From positions 1,623,001 to 1,687,000 of the forward strand of contig JAVHZZ010000011.1 of NCBI GenBank assembly GCA_036250195.1: a stretch of 64,000 nucleotides of DNA, written 5' to 3'. The position numbers were made by a program, and so were the translations under genes. Source of the stretch: Mixophyes australis (lineage: Eukaryota; Chordata; Amphibia; Anura; Limnodynastidae). Within the stretch, counting starts at the first letter, position 1; each line of letters opens with the position of its first letter. Shown here piece by piece: positions 21,263 through 32,905 of the stretch. The notes under the pieces were generated by a model. The model did no database searches and had not been told where the DNA came from. It saw nothing but the letters and a program-made list of their open reading frames with translations.

Positions 21263-24200
21263 TATAGTGCGGTCAGGGTGGGGGACAGTGCCGTGAGGTG
21301 GAGATCAGGGTGGAGACAGGGGTGTGAGGTGGAGATCAGGGTGAGGACAGGGGTGTGAGGTGGAGATCAGGGTGAGGACAGGGGTGTGAGGTGGAGATCA
21401 GGGTGAGGACAGGGGTGTGAGGTGGAGATCAGGGTGAGGACAGGGGTGTGAGGTGGAGATCAGGGTGAGGACAGGGGTGTGAGGTGGAGATCAGGGTGAG
21501 GACAGGGGTGTGAGGTGGAGATCAGGGTGAGGACAGGGGTGTGAGGTGGAGATCAGGGTGAGGACAGGGGTGTGAGGTGGAGATCAGGGTGAGGACAGGG
21601 GTGTGAGGTGGAGATCAGGGTGAGGACAGGGGTGTGAGGTGGAGATCAGGGTGAGGACAGGGGTGTGAGGTGGAGATCAGGGTGAGGACAGGGGTGTGAG
21701 GTGGAGATCAGGGTGGGGACAGGGGTGTGAGGTGGAGATCAGGGTGGGGACAGGGGTGTGAGGTGGAGATCAGGGTGAGGACAGGGGTGTGAGGTGGAGA
21801 TCAGGGTGGAGACAGGGGTGTGAGGTGGAGATCAGGGTGGGGACAGGGGTATGAGGTGGAGATCAGGGTGGGGACAGGGGTGTGAGGTGGAGATCAGGGT
21901 GGGGACAGGGGTGTGAGGTGGAGATCAGGGTGGGGACAGGGGTATGAGGTGGAGATCAGGGTGGGGACAGGGGTATGAGGTGGAGATCAGGGTGGGGAAA
22001 GGGGTATGAGGTGGAGATCAGGGTGGGGAAAGGGGTGTGAGATTGAGATCAGGTAGGGGACAGGGGTGTGAGGTGGAGATCAGGGCGAGGACAGGGGTGT
22101 GAGGTGGAGATCAGGGTGAGGACAGGGGTGTGAGGTGGAGATCAGGGTGAGGACAGGGGTGTGAGGTGGAGATCAGGGTGAGGACAGGGGTGTGAGGTGG
22201 AGATCAGGGTGGGGACAGGGGTGTGAGGTGGAGATCAAGGTGGGGACAGGGGTGTGAGGTGGAGATCAGGGTGAGGACAGGGGTGTGAGGTGGAGATCAG
22301 GGTGGGGACAGGGGTGTGAGGTGGAGATCAGGGTGGGGACAGGGGTGTGAGGTGGAGATCAGGGTGAGGACAGGGGTGTGAGGTGGAGATCAGGGTGAGG
22401 ACAGGGGTGTGAGGTGGAGATCAGGGTGGGGACAGGGGTGTGAGGTGGAGATCAGGGTGAGGACAGGGGTGTGAGGTGGAGATCGGGGTGGGGACAGGGG
22501 TGTGAGGTGGGGATCGGGGTGGGGACAGGGGTGTGAGGTGGGGATCAGGGTGGGGACAGGGGTGTGAGGTGGAGATCAGGGTGGGGACAGGGGTGTGAGG
22601 TGGAGATCAGGGTGGGGACAGGGGTATGAGGTGGAGATCAGGGTGGGGACAGGGGTGTGAGCTTGAGATCAGGGTGGGGACAGGGGTGTGAGGTGGAGAT
22701 CAGGGTGAGGACAGGGGTGTGAGGTGGAGATCAGGGTGGAGACAGGGGTGTGAGATTGAGATCAGGGTGGGGACAGGGGTGTGAGGTGGAGATCAGGGTG
22801 AGGACAGGGGTGTGAGGTGGAGATCAGGGTGGGGACAGGGGTGTGAGGTGGAGATCAGGGTGGGGACAGGGGTGTGAGGTGGAGATCAAGGTGGGGACAG
22901 GGGTGTGAGGTGGAGATCAAGGTGGGGACAGGGGTGTGAGGTGGAGATCAGGGTGGGGACAGGGGTGTGAGGTGGAGATCAGGGTGGGGACAGGGGTGTG
23001 AGGTGGAGATCAGGGTGAGGACAGGGGTGTGAGGTGGAGATCAGGGTGAGGACAGGGGTGTGAGGTGGAGATCAGGGTGGGGACAGGGGTGTGAGGTGGA
23101 GATCAGGGTGAGAACAGGGGTGTGAGGTGGAGATCGGGGTGGGGACAGGGGTGTGAGGTGGGGATCAGGGTGGGGACAGGGGTGTGAGGTGGAGATCAGG
23201 GTGGAGACAGGGGTATGAGGTGGGGATCAGGGTGGGGACAGGGGTATGAGGTGGAGATCAGGGTGGGGACAGGGGTATGAGGTGGAGATCAGGGTGGGGA
23301 CACGGGTGTGAGGTGGAGCTCAGGGTGGGGACACGGGTGTGAGGTGGAGCTCAGGGTGGGGACACGGGTGTGAGGTGGAGCTCAGGGTGGGGACAGGGGT
23401 GTGAGGTGGAGATCAGGGTGGGGACAGGGGTGTGAGGTGGAGATCAGGGTGAGGACAGGGGTGTGAGGTGGAGATCAGGGTGGAGACAGGGGTGTGAGAT
23501 TGAGATCAGGTTGGGGACAGGGGTGTGAGGTGGAGATCAGGGTGAGGACAGGGGTGTGAGGTGGAGATCAGGGTGGGGACAGGGGTGTGAGGTGGAGATC
23601 AAGGTGGGGACAGGGGTGTGAGGTGGAGATCAGGGTGAATACAGGGGTGTGAGGTGGAGATCAGGGTGGGGACAGGGGTGTGAGGTGGAGATCAGGGTGA
23701 GGACAGGGGTGTGAGGTGGAGATCAGGGTGAGGACAGGGGTGTGAGGTGGAGATCAGGGTGGGGACAGGGGTGTGAGGTGGAGATCAGGGTGAGGACAGG
23801 GGTGTGAGGTGGAGATCAGGGTGAGGACAGGGGTGTGAGGTGGAGATCGGGGTGGGGACAGGGGTGTGAGGTGGGGATCAGGGTGGAGACAGGGGTATGA
23901 GGTGGGGATCAGGGTGGGGACAGGGGTATGAGGTGGAGATCAGGGTGGGGACAGGGGTATGAGGTGGAGATCAGGGTGGGGACAGGGGTGTGAGATTGAG
24001 ATCAGGGTGGGGACACGGGTGTGAGGTGGAGCTCAGGGTGGGGACAGGGGTGTGAGGTGGAGATCAGGGTGGGGACAGGGGTGTGAGGTGGAGATCAGGG
24101 TGGGGACAGGGGTGTGAGGTGGAGATCAGGGTGGGGACAGGGGTGTGAGGTGGAGATCAGGGTGGGGACAGGGGTGTGAGTTGGAGATCAGGGTGGGAAC

Positions 24201-24552
24201 AGGGGTGTGAGGTTGAGATCAGGGTGGGGACAGGGTTATGAGGTGGAGATCAGGGTAGGGACAGGGGTGTGAGGTCGAGGTGGGGGACAGGGCCGTGAGG
24301 TGGAGATCAGGGTGGGGACAGGGGTGTGAGGTGGAGATCAGGGTGGGGACAGGGGTGTGAGGTGGAGAACAGGGTGGGGACAGGGGTGTGAGGTGGAGAT
24401 CAGGGTGGGGACAGGGGTGTGAGGTGGAGATCAGGGTGGGGACAGGGGTATGAGGTGGAGATCAGGGTAGGGACAGGGGTGTGAGGTCGAGGTGGGGGGC
24501 AGGGCCGTGAGGTGGAGATCAGGGTGGGGACAGGGGTGTGAGGTCGGGGTGT
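21263..24552. repeat. 31-bp satellite array, about 106 units
   Basis: The unit is GTGAGGTGGAGATCAGGGT plus GAGGACAGGGGT (31 bp). Main variants are GTGGGGACAGGGG, GTGGAGACAGGGG, GGGGTATGAGG, TGAGATTGAGATC and GATCGGGG. Rare variants recur at distances that are whole multiples of 31. The G-rich strand is the plus strand. TGA in most units prevents long plus frames. The first and last few units are the most diverged (GGTCAGGGTGGGGGACAGTG; GAGGTCGAGGTGGGGG), as is usual at array edges. Confidence 0.98.
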
Positions 24553-26156
24553 TCTTACATGGACATCACCTTTAATGACTTGAAGATTCCACAAAGGCAG
24601 GAGACACATTTACAATCAAGGTTCTTTGTGAACAAACAAGAGGCTGCAATATAAAATCATACTTCAATGATAGACAGCTGAATAATCATCTCTCTTAGCA
24701 ACGGAATAGCTGAAAGGAGCGGAATAGAATACCAATGGCCGGAACGTATTTAATGATGTAAATGATGGCATTGAAAAGATTCAGAAACGCTTAAGTAATA
24801 TGAACAAATATCTTACTAATGGATGATGGATACGGAAATATTCTTTACATCACGAGTGCTTCTATGCAGTTATAGGCAGAACATCACACACAAGGCTCTA
24901 AGTGCTGTGGCTGATGATCATAACCCCAGTGCTGGGAGTAGTTACACAGTAAGTCCTGGAAGGGGTCAGTGTGGCCGGAGTACGGCCTCCGGCTGGAGAA
25001 CCAGAGATGTAGACCCTGTGGATTCACATATGGTCTGTAACACAGCAAGGATTAGAGAATGTTGGCTTAATAGCAAAACATCGGAAGCCTGACTGACACA
25101 CTGAATATACCCAGAGATGTTATAGGGCATCACAGAGAAATGATACAATCAGTGGACTCCAGACATCCATCACCCACCTCCAGGTCTGGATTCCATCCTC
25201 CCTCTCCCTCTCTTAATCCATCTTTTTTCTCAATACAGAATAACAAACCTGATACAGTTTCTATTTATAGACTTCATTCCCGGCTGTCTCTCCTCAGCAT
25301 AACCCTGATATTAGCGATCAGCTATGGGGGTCAGACACAACTCGGACGGCCCTTACCCAAGCATCCTAAAGTGTGCCGAGCTAAACAACATATAGCGGAG
25401 GACTGTGGGTAAAGTGACCACACATGTCTCATAGGGGTAATTCTGTAACTGCATTTACCAATATGTCAAATCATCCTCCCATCAACTCCAATACGGGCAT
25501 TGGGCATCGCGCTTGGCCGACGTCACATGAAATACACTAGTTCCCAATGTACTAACAGACAGAAAGTGAGCCTATCGGCTGTGTGTAATTGTCGGGAACA
25601 CATTAAGCCAACACATAAAAGAAACAAAAGAATACATTTATACTTTCTTCTTTTCAGTTATTTACCATATTAGACAAGTCATATTCTGTTCCCTTCACCA
25701 CTAAAACAAAGAAATAGTAATGCTGAAAAATATTCTTTTTTGGTCTTGCTAAAAATATCTCCATTTGTAAATTTCCTAATTTCATACCCAACTGAGCAAA
25801 GAGCACAGCAGTAATTGTAACGATGTGAGTGGAAAATAAAACTGTCATTAGATTCCAGCGGTGCCCTGATGTTTAATAGCCCCATAAAAACAACAAACGA
25901 GCAGTCTATAGGGAAGAAGACCAAGGCATCAAAAATGGCGGCTCACAGGCCGTGCGCAGTGCTATAAGTCACCGCCGGGCAGCTGGGGCGTAACGATGAT
26001 ACTTATGTTACTGATTCCGCCTCCACTTCCATCTGGTGGGTAGTACGACACTACACTCATTGGGAGAAGGATCCCCAGCAACGACAGACATTCCTGGATG
26101 TCATAATAAGTCAGACGCAGGTACCTGTTATTATGTATGATATAATAAGCTAACAT
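24553..26156. other. no gene seen
   Basis: About 1.6 kb with only short open frames and no recognised repeat. Confidence 0.45.
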
Positions 26157-26872
26157 TATATAGGATAACCGATAACATACTGTATAGTATAGAGCAACCG
26201 ATACCATACAATATAGAGTAACAGATACTATACCATACGATAGAGTAACAGATACCATACCATACAATATAGAGTAACAGATACCATACCATACGATATA
26301 GAGTATACCATACCATATGATATAGAGTAACAGATGCCATACCATGCGATATAGAGTAACAGATACCATACCATACGATATAGAGTAACAGATACCATAC
26401 CATACGATATAGAGTATACCATACCATATAATATAGAGTAACAGATACCATACCATGCGATATAGAGTAACAGATACAATATAGAATAACCAATACCATA
26501 CCGTATAATATAGAGTAACAGATACCATACCATACGATATAGAGTATACCATACCATATGATATAGAGTAACAGATACCATACCATACGATATAGAGTAA
26601 CAGATACCATACCATACGATATAGAGTAACAGATACCATACCATACAATATAGAGTAACAGATACCATACCATACGATATAGAGTAACAGATACCATACC
26701 ATACGATATAGAGTATACCATACCATATGATATAGAGTAACAGATACCATACCATGCGATATAGAGTAACAGATACAATATAGAATAACCAATACCATAC
26801 CGTATAATATAGAGTAACAGATACCATACCACATAATATAAAGTAACAGATAACATACCATATATAATATAC
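26157..26872. repeat. 29-bp AT-rich minisatellite with 299-bp higher-order repeat
   Basis: The base unit is CATACCATACGATATAGAGT plus AACAGATAC (29 bp), interspersed with a shorter GATATAGAGTATACCATACC form. The rare block ATAGAATAACCAATACCATA occurs at 26481 and again at 26780, 299 bases apart, with its neighbours in the same order. Long minus-strand frames of Tyr/Leu/Trp/Ile text (up to 299 residues) follow from the lack of stops; I do not regard them as genes. Confidence 0.97.
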
Positions 26873-27497
26873 TAACTAGTTTATACAGTATCTTCTCCCT
26901 TATAATAGATGATTAACTGGCCACGTCACAGTGTCCTCAGTATCAGACTGTCCAATATGAATAATGATTGGTCTGGTCTAACCTATGTATATAGGGGTTA
27001 TGTGTAGGGGCCATACGAGTACTGGATGAAGTACTTTCTGTTCTATGCTTCTGATACCAGGTAACAACCTTACCTGTGAGAGGCTGAACTCAGGTGAGAA
27101 GCTTTATAACAGGTCAGCCTTAGTTACTGCTAGATATATTTGGGGAGAGCAGTAATAAACCTATATAACAATGTCCTCACGTTTGTTCAGTAACATTGGT
27201 TATTAACGCTATTCGCAGCAACATCAGATCATTTCCTCATCACAAATAGTCATGCTGGGATATCTGATAAGAGGCACAGTCCCTCTGCCGGCCTGAGATG
27301 GCGTCACCATCAGGGTCAGGTGCTGAAAAGTTAAACCCTTCACAGCTGGATACAACACATGTCTCCAGACGCAGCCCCTGCAGAGAATTATAGGGACTGC
27401 AGTATGTTGTGTTTGCATCTCTCCGATATCTCCTGTGTTAGTCACTATACAGTATTAATATATAGGTTCCGGATTGTCTCCAATATCTCCTGTGTTA
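26873..27497. other. no gene seen
   Basis: Unremarkable sequence between the minisatellite and the A4-A5 MITE dimer. Confidence 0.45.
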
Positions 27498-28145
27498 GGG
27501 GCCTATTTATTAAGTGGTGTAATCTAACTAAAGTATACTTACCGTCATTCCAACGCAATTTGGAGTATTCATCAAATTTATGAACGTTGCTTCCCAGCAG
27601 ATATTGTGTATATCTGCTGCTGTGCATTCTATTTCGTTTTTATGAGCAGTCACCATAAAATAGTATGGTATTATGGTGACTGCGCCCTAACAAGTCCCGA
27701 AAAATTGATTTTTTCAGAAACTTGTCATGTTAATGTACGTCAGCTGGCGTACATCATCGTAAATTAAGGCTTCACTTCTCTTCCATTTATGTCCAGCTCT
27801 GCTCCGAAGAGCAGCGCTGGACAGCGCATGTGCGGAGAGATCATGTGATCCCTCCCTGTCACATGATCTCTGTTTGTCTCACTGACTACTGGAGGGTGCC
27901 TGTGCGCAGGCCCAAGAATTTCGATCGGCGCATGTGCACATGAAGAACGAAGAAGGGATGAAGAAATCCAGAGACGAGCGCATTGTGAAGACACCATGGT
28001 ATTTTTTTTCCCACAGAAACAGCAGTTTATCGAAACTTCTGCTCCTGTGTTGGTTTTTTAATAAATATGAGAAATTGTTCAATTCTTATCACTGCGATAA
28101 GGATTGAAAACTATTTTTCATTTTTTACGTTTACTTTGTTAAATA
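27498..28145 (+). mobile_element. family A MITE, copy A4, left half of a dimer
   Basis: The left end GGGGCCTATTTATTAAG follows TTA (27495-27497). The stem at 27644-27685 is GAGCAGTCACCATAA / TTATGGTGACTGCGC. The copy runs through the CAATTCTTATC hairpin and ends TTTGTTAAATA, without the normal CCCC end. The next base starts A5. Confidence 0.85.
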
Positions 28146-28783
28146 GGGGCCTATTTATTAAAGGTTTTCCCCCTGTAAAATCCACGAAAACAACAGTTTT
28201 AAACACTAAATTGGTATTTATGATAGCAGCATCGCAGCAGATATCATAGATATCTGCTGCTGTGCATCTCCTATCATTTTACTGAGCACTCCTCATAACA
28301 ATGTATGGGGAGTGCTCAGTAACGCTATTTAACAATAAATGTAATTGACTTTTCAAACATGATAATGTACGTCATCTGAAGCTGGTGTACATTATCATTA
28401 ATGAAGTTTCAGTGCTGCTCCGAAGAGCAGAGCTGGACAGCGCATGTGTGGAGGGATCACATGATCCCTCCCTGTCACTCAGCGCGCTCTCTCTGCAACT
28501 ATAGATGCAGAGAGAGAGCAGAGATGTCTGTGCGCATGCCCGAGGGTTTCACTCGGCGCATGCGCACTGGAGTCAGAAGAGGAGCCCCGTTCATCTCATG
28601 CTGCTTCAGAACCGAAGAGACCGTGGTAAGTATGATTTTCACTTCACAGGAACAGCAGTTTATCGGAACTGCTGTTCCTGTGTTGATTTTTTTAATAAAT
28701 TTGAGAAATAGTTCAATCCTTATCAATGCGATAAGGATTGAAAACTATTTTTGATATTCTGCGAGTTTTGATAAATGTGCCCC
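28146..28783 (+). mobile_element. family A MITE, copy A5, right half of a dimer
   Basis: Left end GGGGCCTATTTATTAAAGG; right end TTTTGATAAATGTGCCCC followed by TTA (28784-28786). It has the alternative stem ACTGAGCACTCCTCATA / TATGGGGAGTGCTCAGT (28281-28320). It also has a CTCTCTCTGCA / TGCAGAGAGAG stem (about 28488-28515) and GCGCATGCCCGAG / CTCGGCGCATGCGC (28532-28565). The TTA outside A5 matches the TTA outside A4, so the pair may have one shared 3-bp target duplication, as in PIF/Harbinger elements. Confidence 0.87.
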
Positions 28784-28786
28784 TTA

Positions 28787-31017
28787 GTCACTGTACATTA
28801 TTGATATTTAGGTTCCGGATTGTGTCCGATATCTCCTGCATTCGGCTTTTCTTAGATAGAGGCCTAATTCATCCACATTCATGTATCTGCTGTCAGTGTT
28901 TTACCACCAAAACTTGTGCATAGTAAAGTAAAACCCTGATAGCACCAAGCATTGTGTGACATACGTCTTCATGTATTATCCCCCCATGGAACGCTGCAGC
29001 TACCGGTCTGTCGGATTGTTGTACCCAGACTGAACTTTGCTGATTTAATATTACACTCTCCTGTACTCTGCTCACACCTCCGAGCACCAGCAGGAAGTGC
29101 TCAGCCAGCAACAAGACAGAAGCTCTCAAGGTTTCAGAGTAGGAGGCAGAATTAACTCTTTGTGTTCTGATCATCCGCCCAATAACCTGGAGGCAGCAAC
29201 AGAGGCCTAGGAGCCCATGGGCCCCCTTCTCCCTCACTACTTGTTATACACCCCGTCCTCCTCACCTACCCACATAACACAGGTTAGAGTACTCTGGGCC
29301 CCCGTGCCTACAGGATGCAGCAAGGAGGCTGTCCGAGGGGCCATTGGATTCTCCAGTGTTTAACACATAAAACCATAAAGGCCATATACAGGAGAACTGG
29401 GCAGGCATGGAAGGGGTTAAATCACCAGTCCTTTGTATTATCTTACACACTCCTTATACAAGGGACTGCATTGGATTTCAGAGCTGCCCTCCTACAAGAT
29501 TGCATCCCTAGGTCTCATCCTGCTACAGGGTGTCTGACACAAGCAAGAAATGCAGAGAGTTTAATTATTAAATGTGCATACTGCTTATACCAGCTCACAA
29601 ATTACACGGCCACTCTATAATTCCCAGGAGCGGATCCGCTGAGCGCAGCGAAAATACGAAGGGAGAGATTCATGGGCAGCAGTGGAAGCCGGCCTGATGC
29701 ACTAAAGGTCTGGAGCGCTTCCTTCCACATTAAACACACATTATATTCTCTCCTAACGTTCTGCAGACTGGAATTACATAAGACGCAGTGAAGACATCTG
29801 ACGGATATAGGGAACTATATAGTAACATAATATTCGTGAGAATGGTGTTAGCACTATATACATTATTCAGACATAGGTTTCTTCGATATGTCATAAAAAC
29901 CAGAAATATCTTCTGCAAGGTTTCAAACCCCCAGAAATCCCAGATCTCGCCCTCATTACTCTCCCCAGTCACAGATATCCATCACCTATGAATGTATCCA
30001 CCAGTGTGTAACTGTAATCTCCTAACCAGGTATTCAGGGAGAGGCTGGATCTGCATATAATATGTCACTGGTATCAGGGATGAACTGACAGCAAAGAAGG
30101 GAAAACCATTCAATCACATGCAAATTACACACGTATCTCTATACATTATGTGTACACAAACATATAGGGGTCTATTTAGCAAGAACCCTACAAAACCACG
30201 ATTATCAATGCGAATCACAGCGACAGAGAATCTTTTATGGGGGAACTTATCAAAACAATGTCACCAGGGCAACTGGACGAAACTCCGCTCCCGGTAATAC
30301 TGGATGGCAGCGCTAAGAGAAACCTTACCCACTGCCAACCCAGTACTGGGATCCTCTGCGCCTGCCGGGTCGGGAATGCAAACTGGAAACCCAAGTCCCA
30401 GATTCTACAAAATAATTATATGCTAAAGTTAAAAATAGAAACATTGAAACATTTTTTTAATTTTTTATTTTATAAATAAAAGCATTTTTGCTCATGGGTG
30501 CCCCCTGCTGATATGACAAGGACACTGTCGCTGCCCTCAGTAAATAGGCTTCCCAATGCTTTGCATGGGCAAGCATCGTAGACCTGCCTACGACAGATTT
30601 TACTGGCCCGGGGCTTCTCTTCCTTTAATAGGCTGCAGAGTATAGAAGAGAACAGGAACGCAGAGGGGACTCCCTGTATAACGGGATGTGATTCTTGTGA
30701 AGAGATCCCGCTGTGTGTTACTTGCACACTATACAAGTGATAGACTAATCATTGTGTCTTCTCTAACCAAACCGATATTTATGGCTACAGTAACTCATAT
30801 GGGGGACTGGATCGATCATCCCCCCTGCATGAATATACTATGTAAATTGCCTTATATGACCATTACCAGTTGGTGAACAACAAACACTCATATCTGATAC
30901 AAGTAATGGAGGTTTCACTCCATGAATAGTTCATCTATACGGTGAGATCACGGGTTCTTATAGAACAACACTGTGCAAAGAGTAAACTGAATGAATGAGT
31001 CGGTGGGTATTGTAACA
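28787..31017. other. no gene; one possible MITE end
   Basis: No supported gene. At about 30173 GGGGTCTATTTAGCAAG resembles the left end of A3, but no matching right end is found within 1 kb, so it may be a truncated copy. The rest is not recognised. Confidence 0.4.
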
Positions 31018-31092
31018 TACAGGTAGGCTAATTGGCTTGTTATAATGTGTGTGTATTTAGACTGTAAGCGCCAATGGGGTAGGACTGATGTG
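31018..31092 (+). mobile_element. SINE fragment
   Basis: CAGGTAGGCTAATTGGCTTG, then TTTAGACTGTAAGCGCCAAT, then GGGGTAGGACTGATGTG follows the order of the SINE at 13958 (GGTAGGTTAATTGG and the tail). It is truncated before the tail end and followed by an 11-base G run. Confidence 0.7.
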
Positions 31093-31198
31093 CAGGCGTG
31101 CACCCAGGGGGGGGGGGTTTCTGGTTGTCCAGATATCCACCCCTCCACTCAGATCATGTTCTCTCCCATTCTAACTTGTTCCTCTCAAACAGCTCAGT

Positions 31199-31250
31199 GC
31201 AGGCGCCGGCCGTGGGGCGCAGGCCGTGGGGCGCAGGCCGTGGGGCGCGT
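31199..31250. repeat. 14-bp GC-rich tandem repeat, three copies
   Basis: GCAGGCCGTGGGGC-type unit repeated about three times with a GCGCCGGCCGTGGGG start. Confidence 0.9.
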
Positions 31251-31896
31251 GCAGATCATACCCTCCGGTCCGCTAGGCAGCACATACAGCTGGGTCCAGC
31301 ACAGAGGGTAGGAGGGGGACAGGCTGAACAGCATGGAGACTCTTCCCCTGGAGCGGTCTGTGAGAGGGATGACAGTACAATCATATACTTTACACAGGGG
31401 AGCTCCTGAAGCTTTTAATCGCTCGTGTATAAATTTACAACATTAGTTATTACCATATCGAAATTAACAATTTTACAGCCTCTAATTTATGCTAGTATCT
31501 GTAGTTAGGGGTTTACCAGTCTAATATGAGAAACATTTTTTGTACTGTAATCAGAACCACTGATGAACTGATGTACTAGAGAACAGATAATTTTATGTTG
31601 GCGTTAGACAAATATTTTCTAAATTTTGCCAATGGTGACTGGTGTCCTGTTGTAGTTTATAGGACGGGTGTTATAGGTAGAAATTAAAAAATGTGTTGAA
31701 ATAATAGAGAAATAATGAAAACCGCTCCTGATTTTACAGCCATTGCACCTGTCCAAGCAGGAGGGAGCTTTACAACATCAGTCAGACCGATACACAGCTG
31801 CGCAGTTCTCCATTGGCCTAGACCCCCCTCAATACCGTTTGCTTTATTCGGATAACAAGCATTTGCAAACCCCCTCTGGAAAGCCTGCGTTTGCCC

Positions 31897-31965
31897 CTGA
31901 TGTGAGTGCGTTCTCTGTACAGTGCTGTGGAATACGAGTGGTGCTATAGAAACAATAATAAGTAA
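31897..31965 (+). mobile_element. SINE/L2 tail fragment
   Basis: GTGAGTGCGTTCTCTGTACA, then GTGCTGTGGAATACGAGTGG, then TGCTATAGAAACAATAATAA matches the last 70 bases of the SINE family. Confidence 0.7.
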
Positions 31966-32108
31966 CAGTTATGTACAGCAGAGATAAGGGAAGTGTTGAT
32001 AAATGTGTCCAGGCTGCTCCACAGCTCCATGGCTGAGATTTGTCATGTTGGGAACATATATAGGAAAGGAGGAGATCTGGTTACTTTAGGTCTCTGGTAT
32101 TTGGCAGA

Positions 32109-32200
32109 GTATTATTATTATCATTTATTTGTTAGGCGGCACAAGGTATCCGCAGCGCCGCACACAGTACTAACAGTAGACTATACAGGGTGAAACCATA
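32109..32200 (-). mobile_element. L2-type 3' end, minus strand
   Basis: ATTATTATTATCATTTATTT then GGCGGCACAAGGTATCCGCA and GCGCCGCACACAG is the reverse complement of the L2 3' end with its ATA-type tail, comparable to 17156-17275 and 40880-40960. Confidence 0.75.
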
Positions 32201-32329
32201 CACAACAATGAACAAAAAGTACCAATACTTCAGAAACTGAAGTATTCAGAGTATCCAGTGTAATGCGGGTGGGGGGACAGTGTATCCAGTGCAGTGTGGG
32301 TGGGGGGCAGTGTAACCTGCGTAATACCA

Positions 32330-32905
32330 CCATCCATCTAACCAGAGAGCATGTGACCCTTACAACAAGTGGAGGAGGATACTATGGTATGATGAGACCA
32401 AGATTGAAGTTTTTGCGCCTCATCCCAAGAACACCACCCCTACCGCGCATCTTGGTGGTGGGAGCATGTCGCTATGTGGAGGCGGCTCTGCTTTATGGAC
32501 TAGGAAACTCATCTGAATAGAGGGATACGTGTATGGAGTAAGATACAGACAAATCTTGGAGGAAACTGGCTACAGACCTAGGACTTGGGAGAAGATTTAT
32601 ATTCCAGCAGAACAATTACCCAAAGCCTACAAAAAGTGTCACATCGGAGCAGCTTAAATACCAAACAAATCAATGTCCAGGAGTTTCCTCAAGCTCAGAG
32701 AATCTCTGGAATGATTGGAAAATTGCTGCTCAGCATCAGCCCCATCCAGCCTGAAGGAACTGCAGCAATAATATAAAGGGGAATGGGAGATAATTGCAGC
32801 ATCCGGATGTACAAAGCTGAGACAGACACGGCTGTTACTGCAGCTAAAGCTGCTTCTAACAGGTGTTACTACATGACAGGGAGATACTTATCAATTCTGG
32901 TCTGT
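32330..32905 (+). pseudogene. Tc1-like transposase relic (second family)
   Basis: Text follows the C-terminal half of a Tc1-like transposase gene. TATGATGAGACCAAGATTGA covers DETKIE with the second catalytic Asp; then GGTGGTGGGAGCATG gives GGGSM. TTTATATTCCAGCAGAACAA corresponds to FQQ-N. AAACAAATCAATGTCC precedes the region that normally carries SPDLNPIE, here decayed. The DNA ends with the usual CAGCTAAAGCTGCTTCTA. Many stops and small deletions are present. The N-terminal DNA-binding half is missing. Confidence 0.85.

Noticed and set aside
21263..24552. Telomere or centromere satellite
   Set aside because: The unit is unlike TTAGGG and the array is only 3.3 kb, flanked by ordinary sequence on both sides.
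25962..26861. 299-residue minus-strand frame rich in Tyr, Leu and Trp, like a membrane protein
   Set aside because: The 29-bp unit shifts phase at each copy and all three minus frames look alike. Composition comes from the AT-rich repeat.
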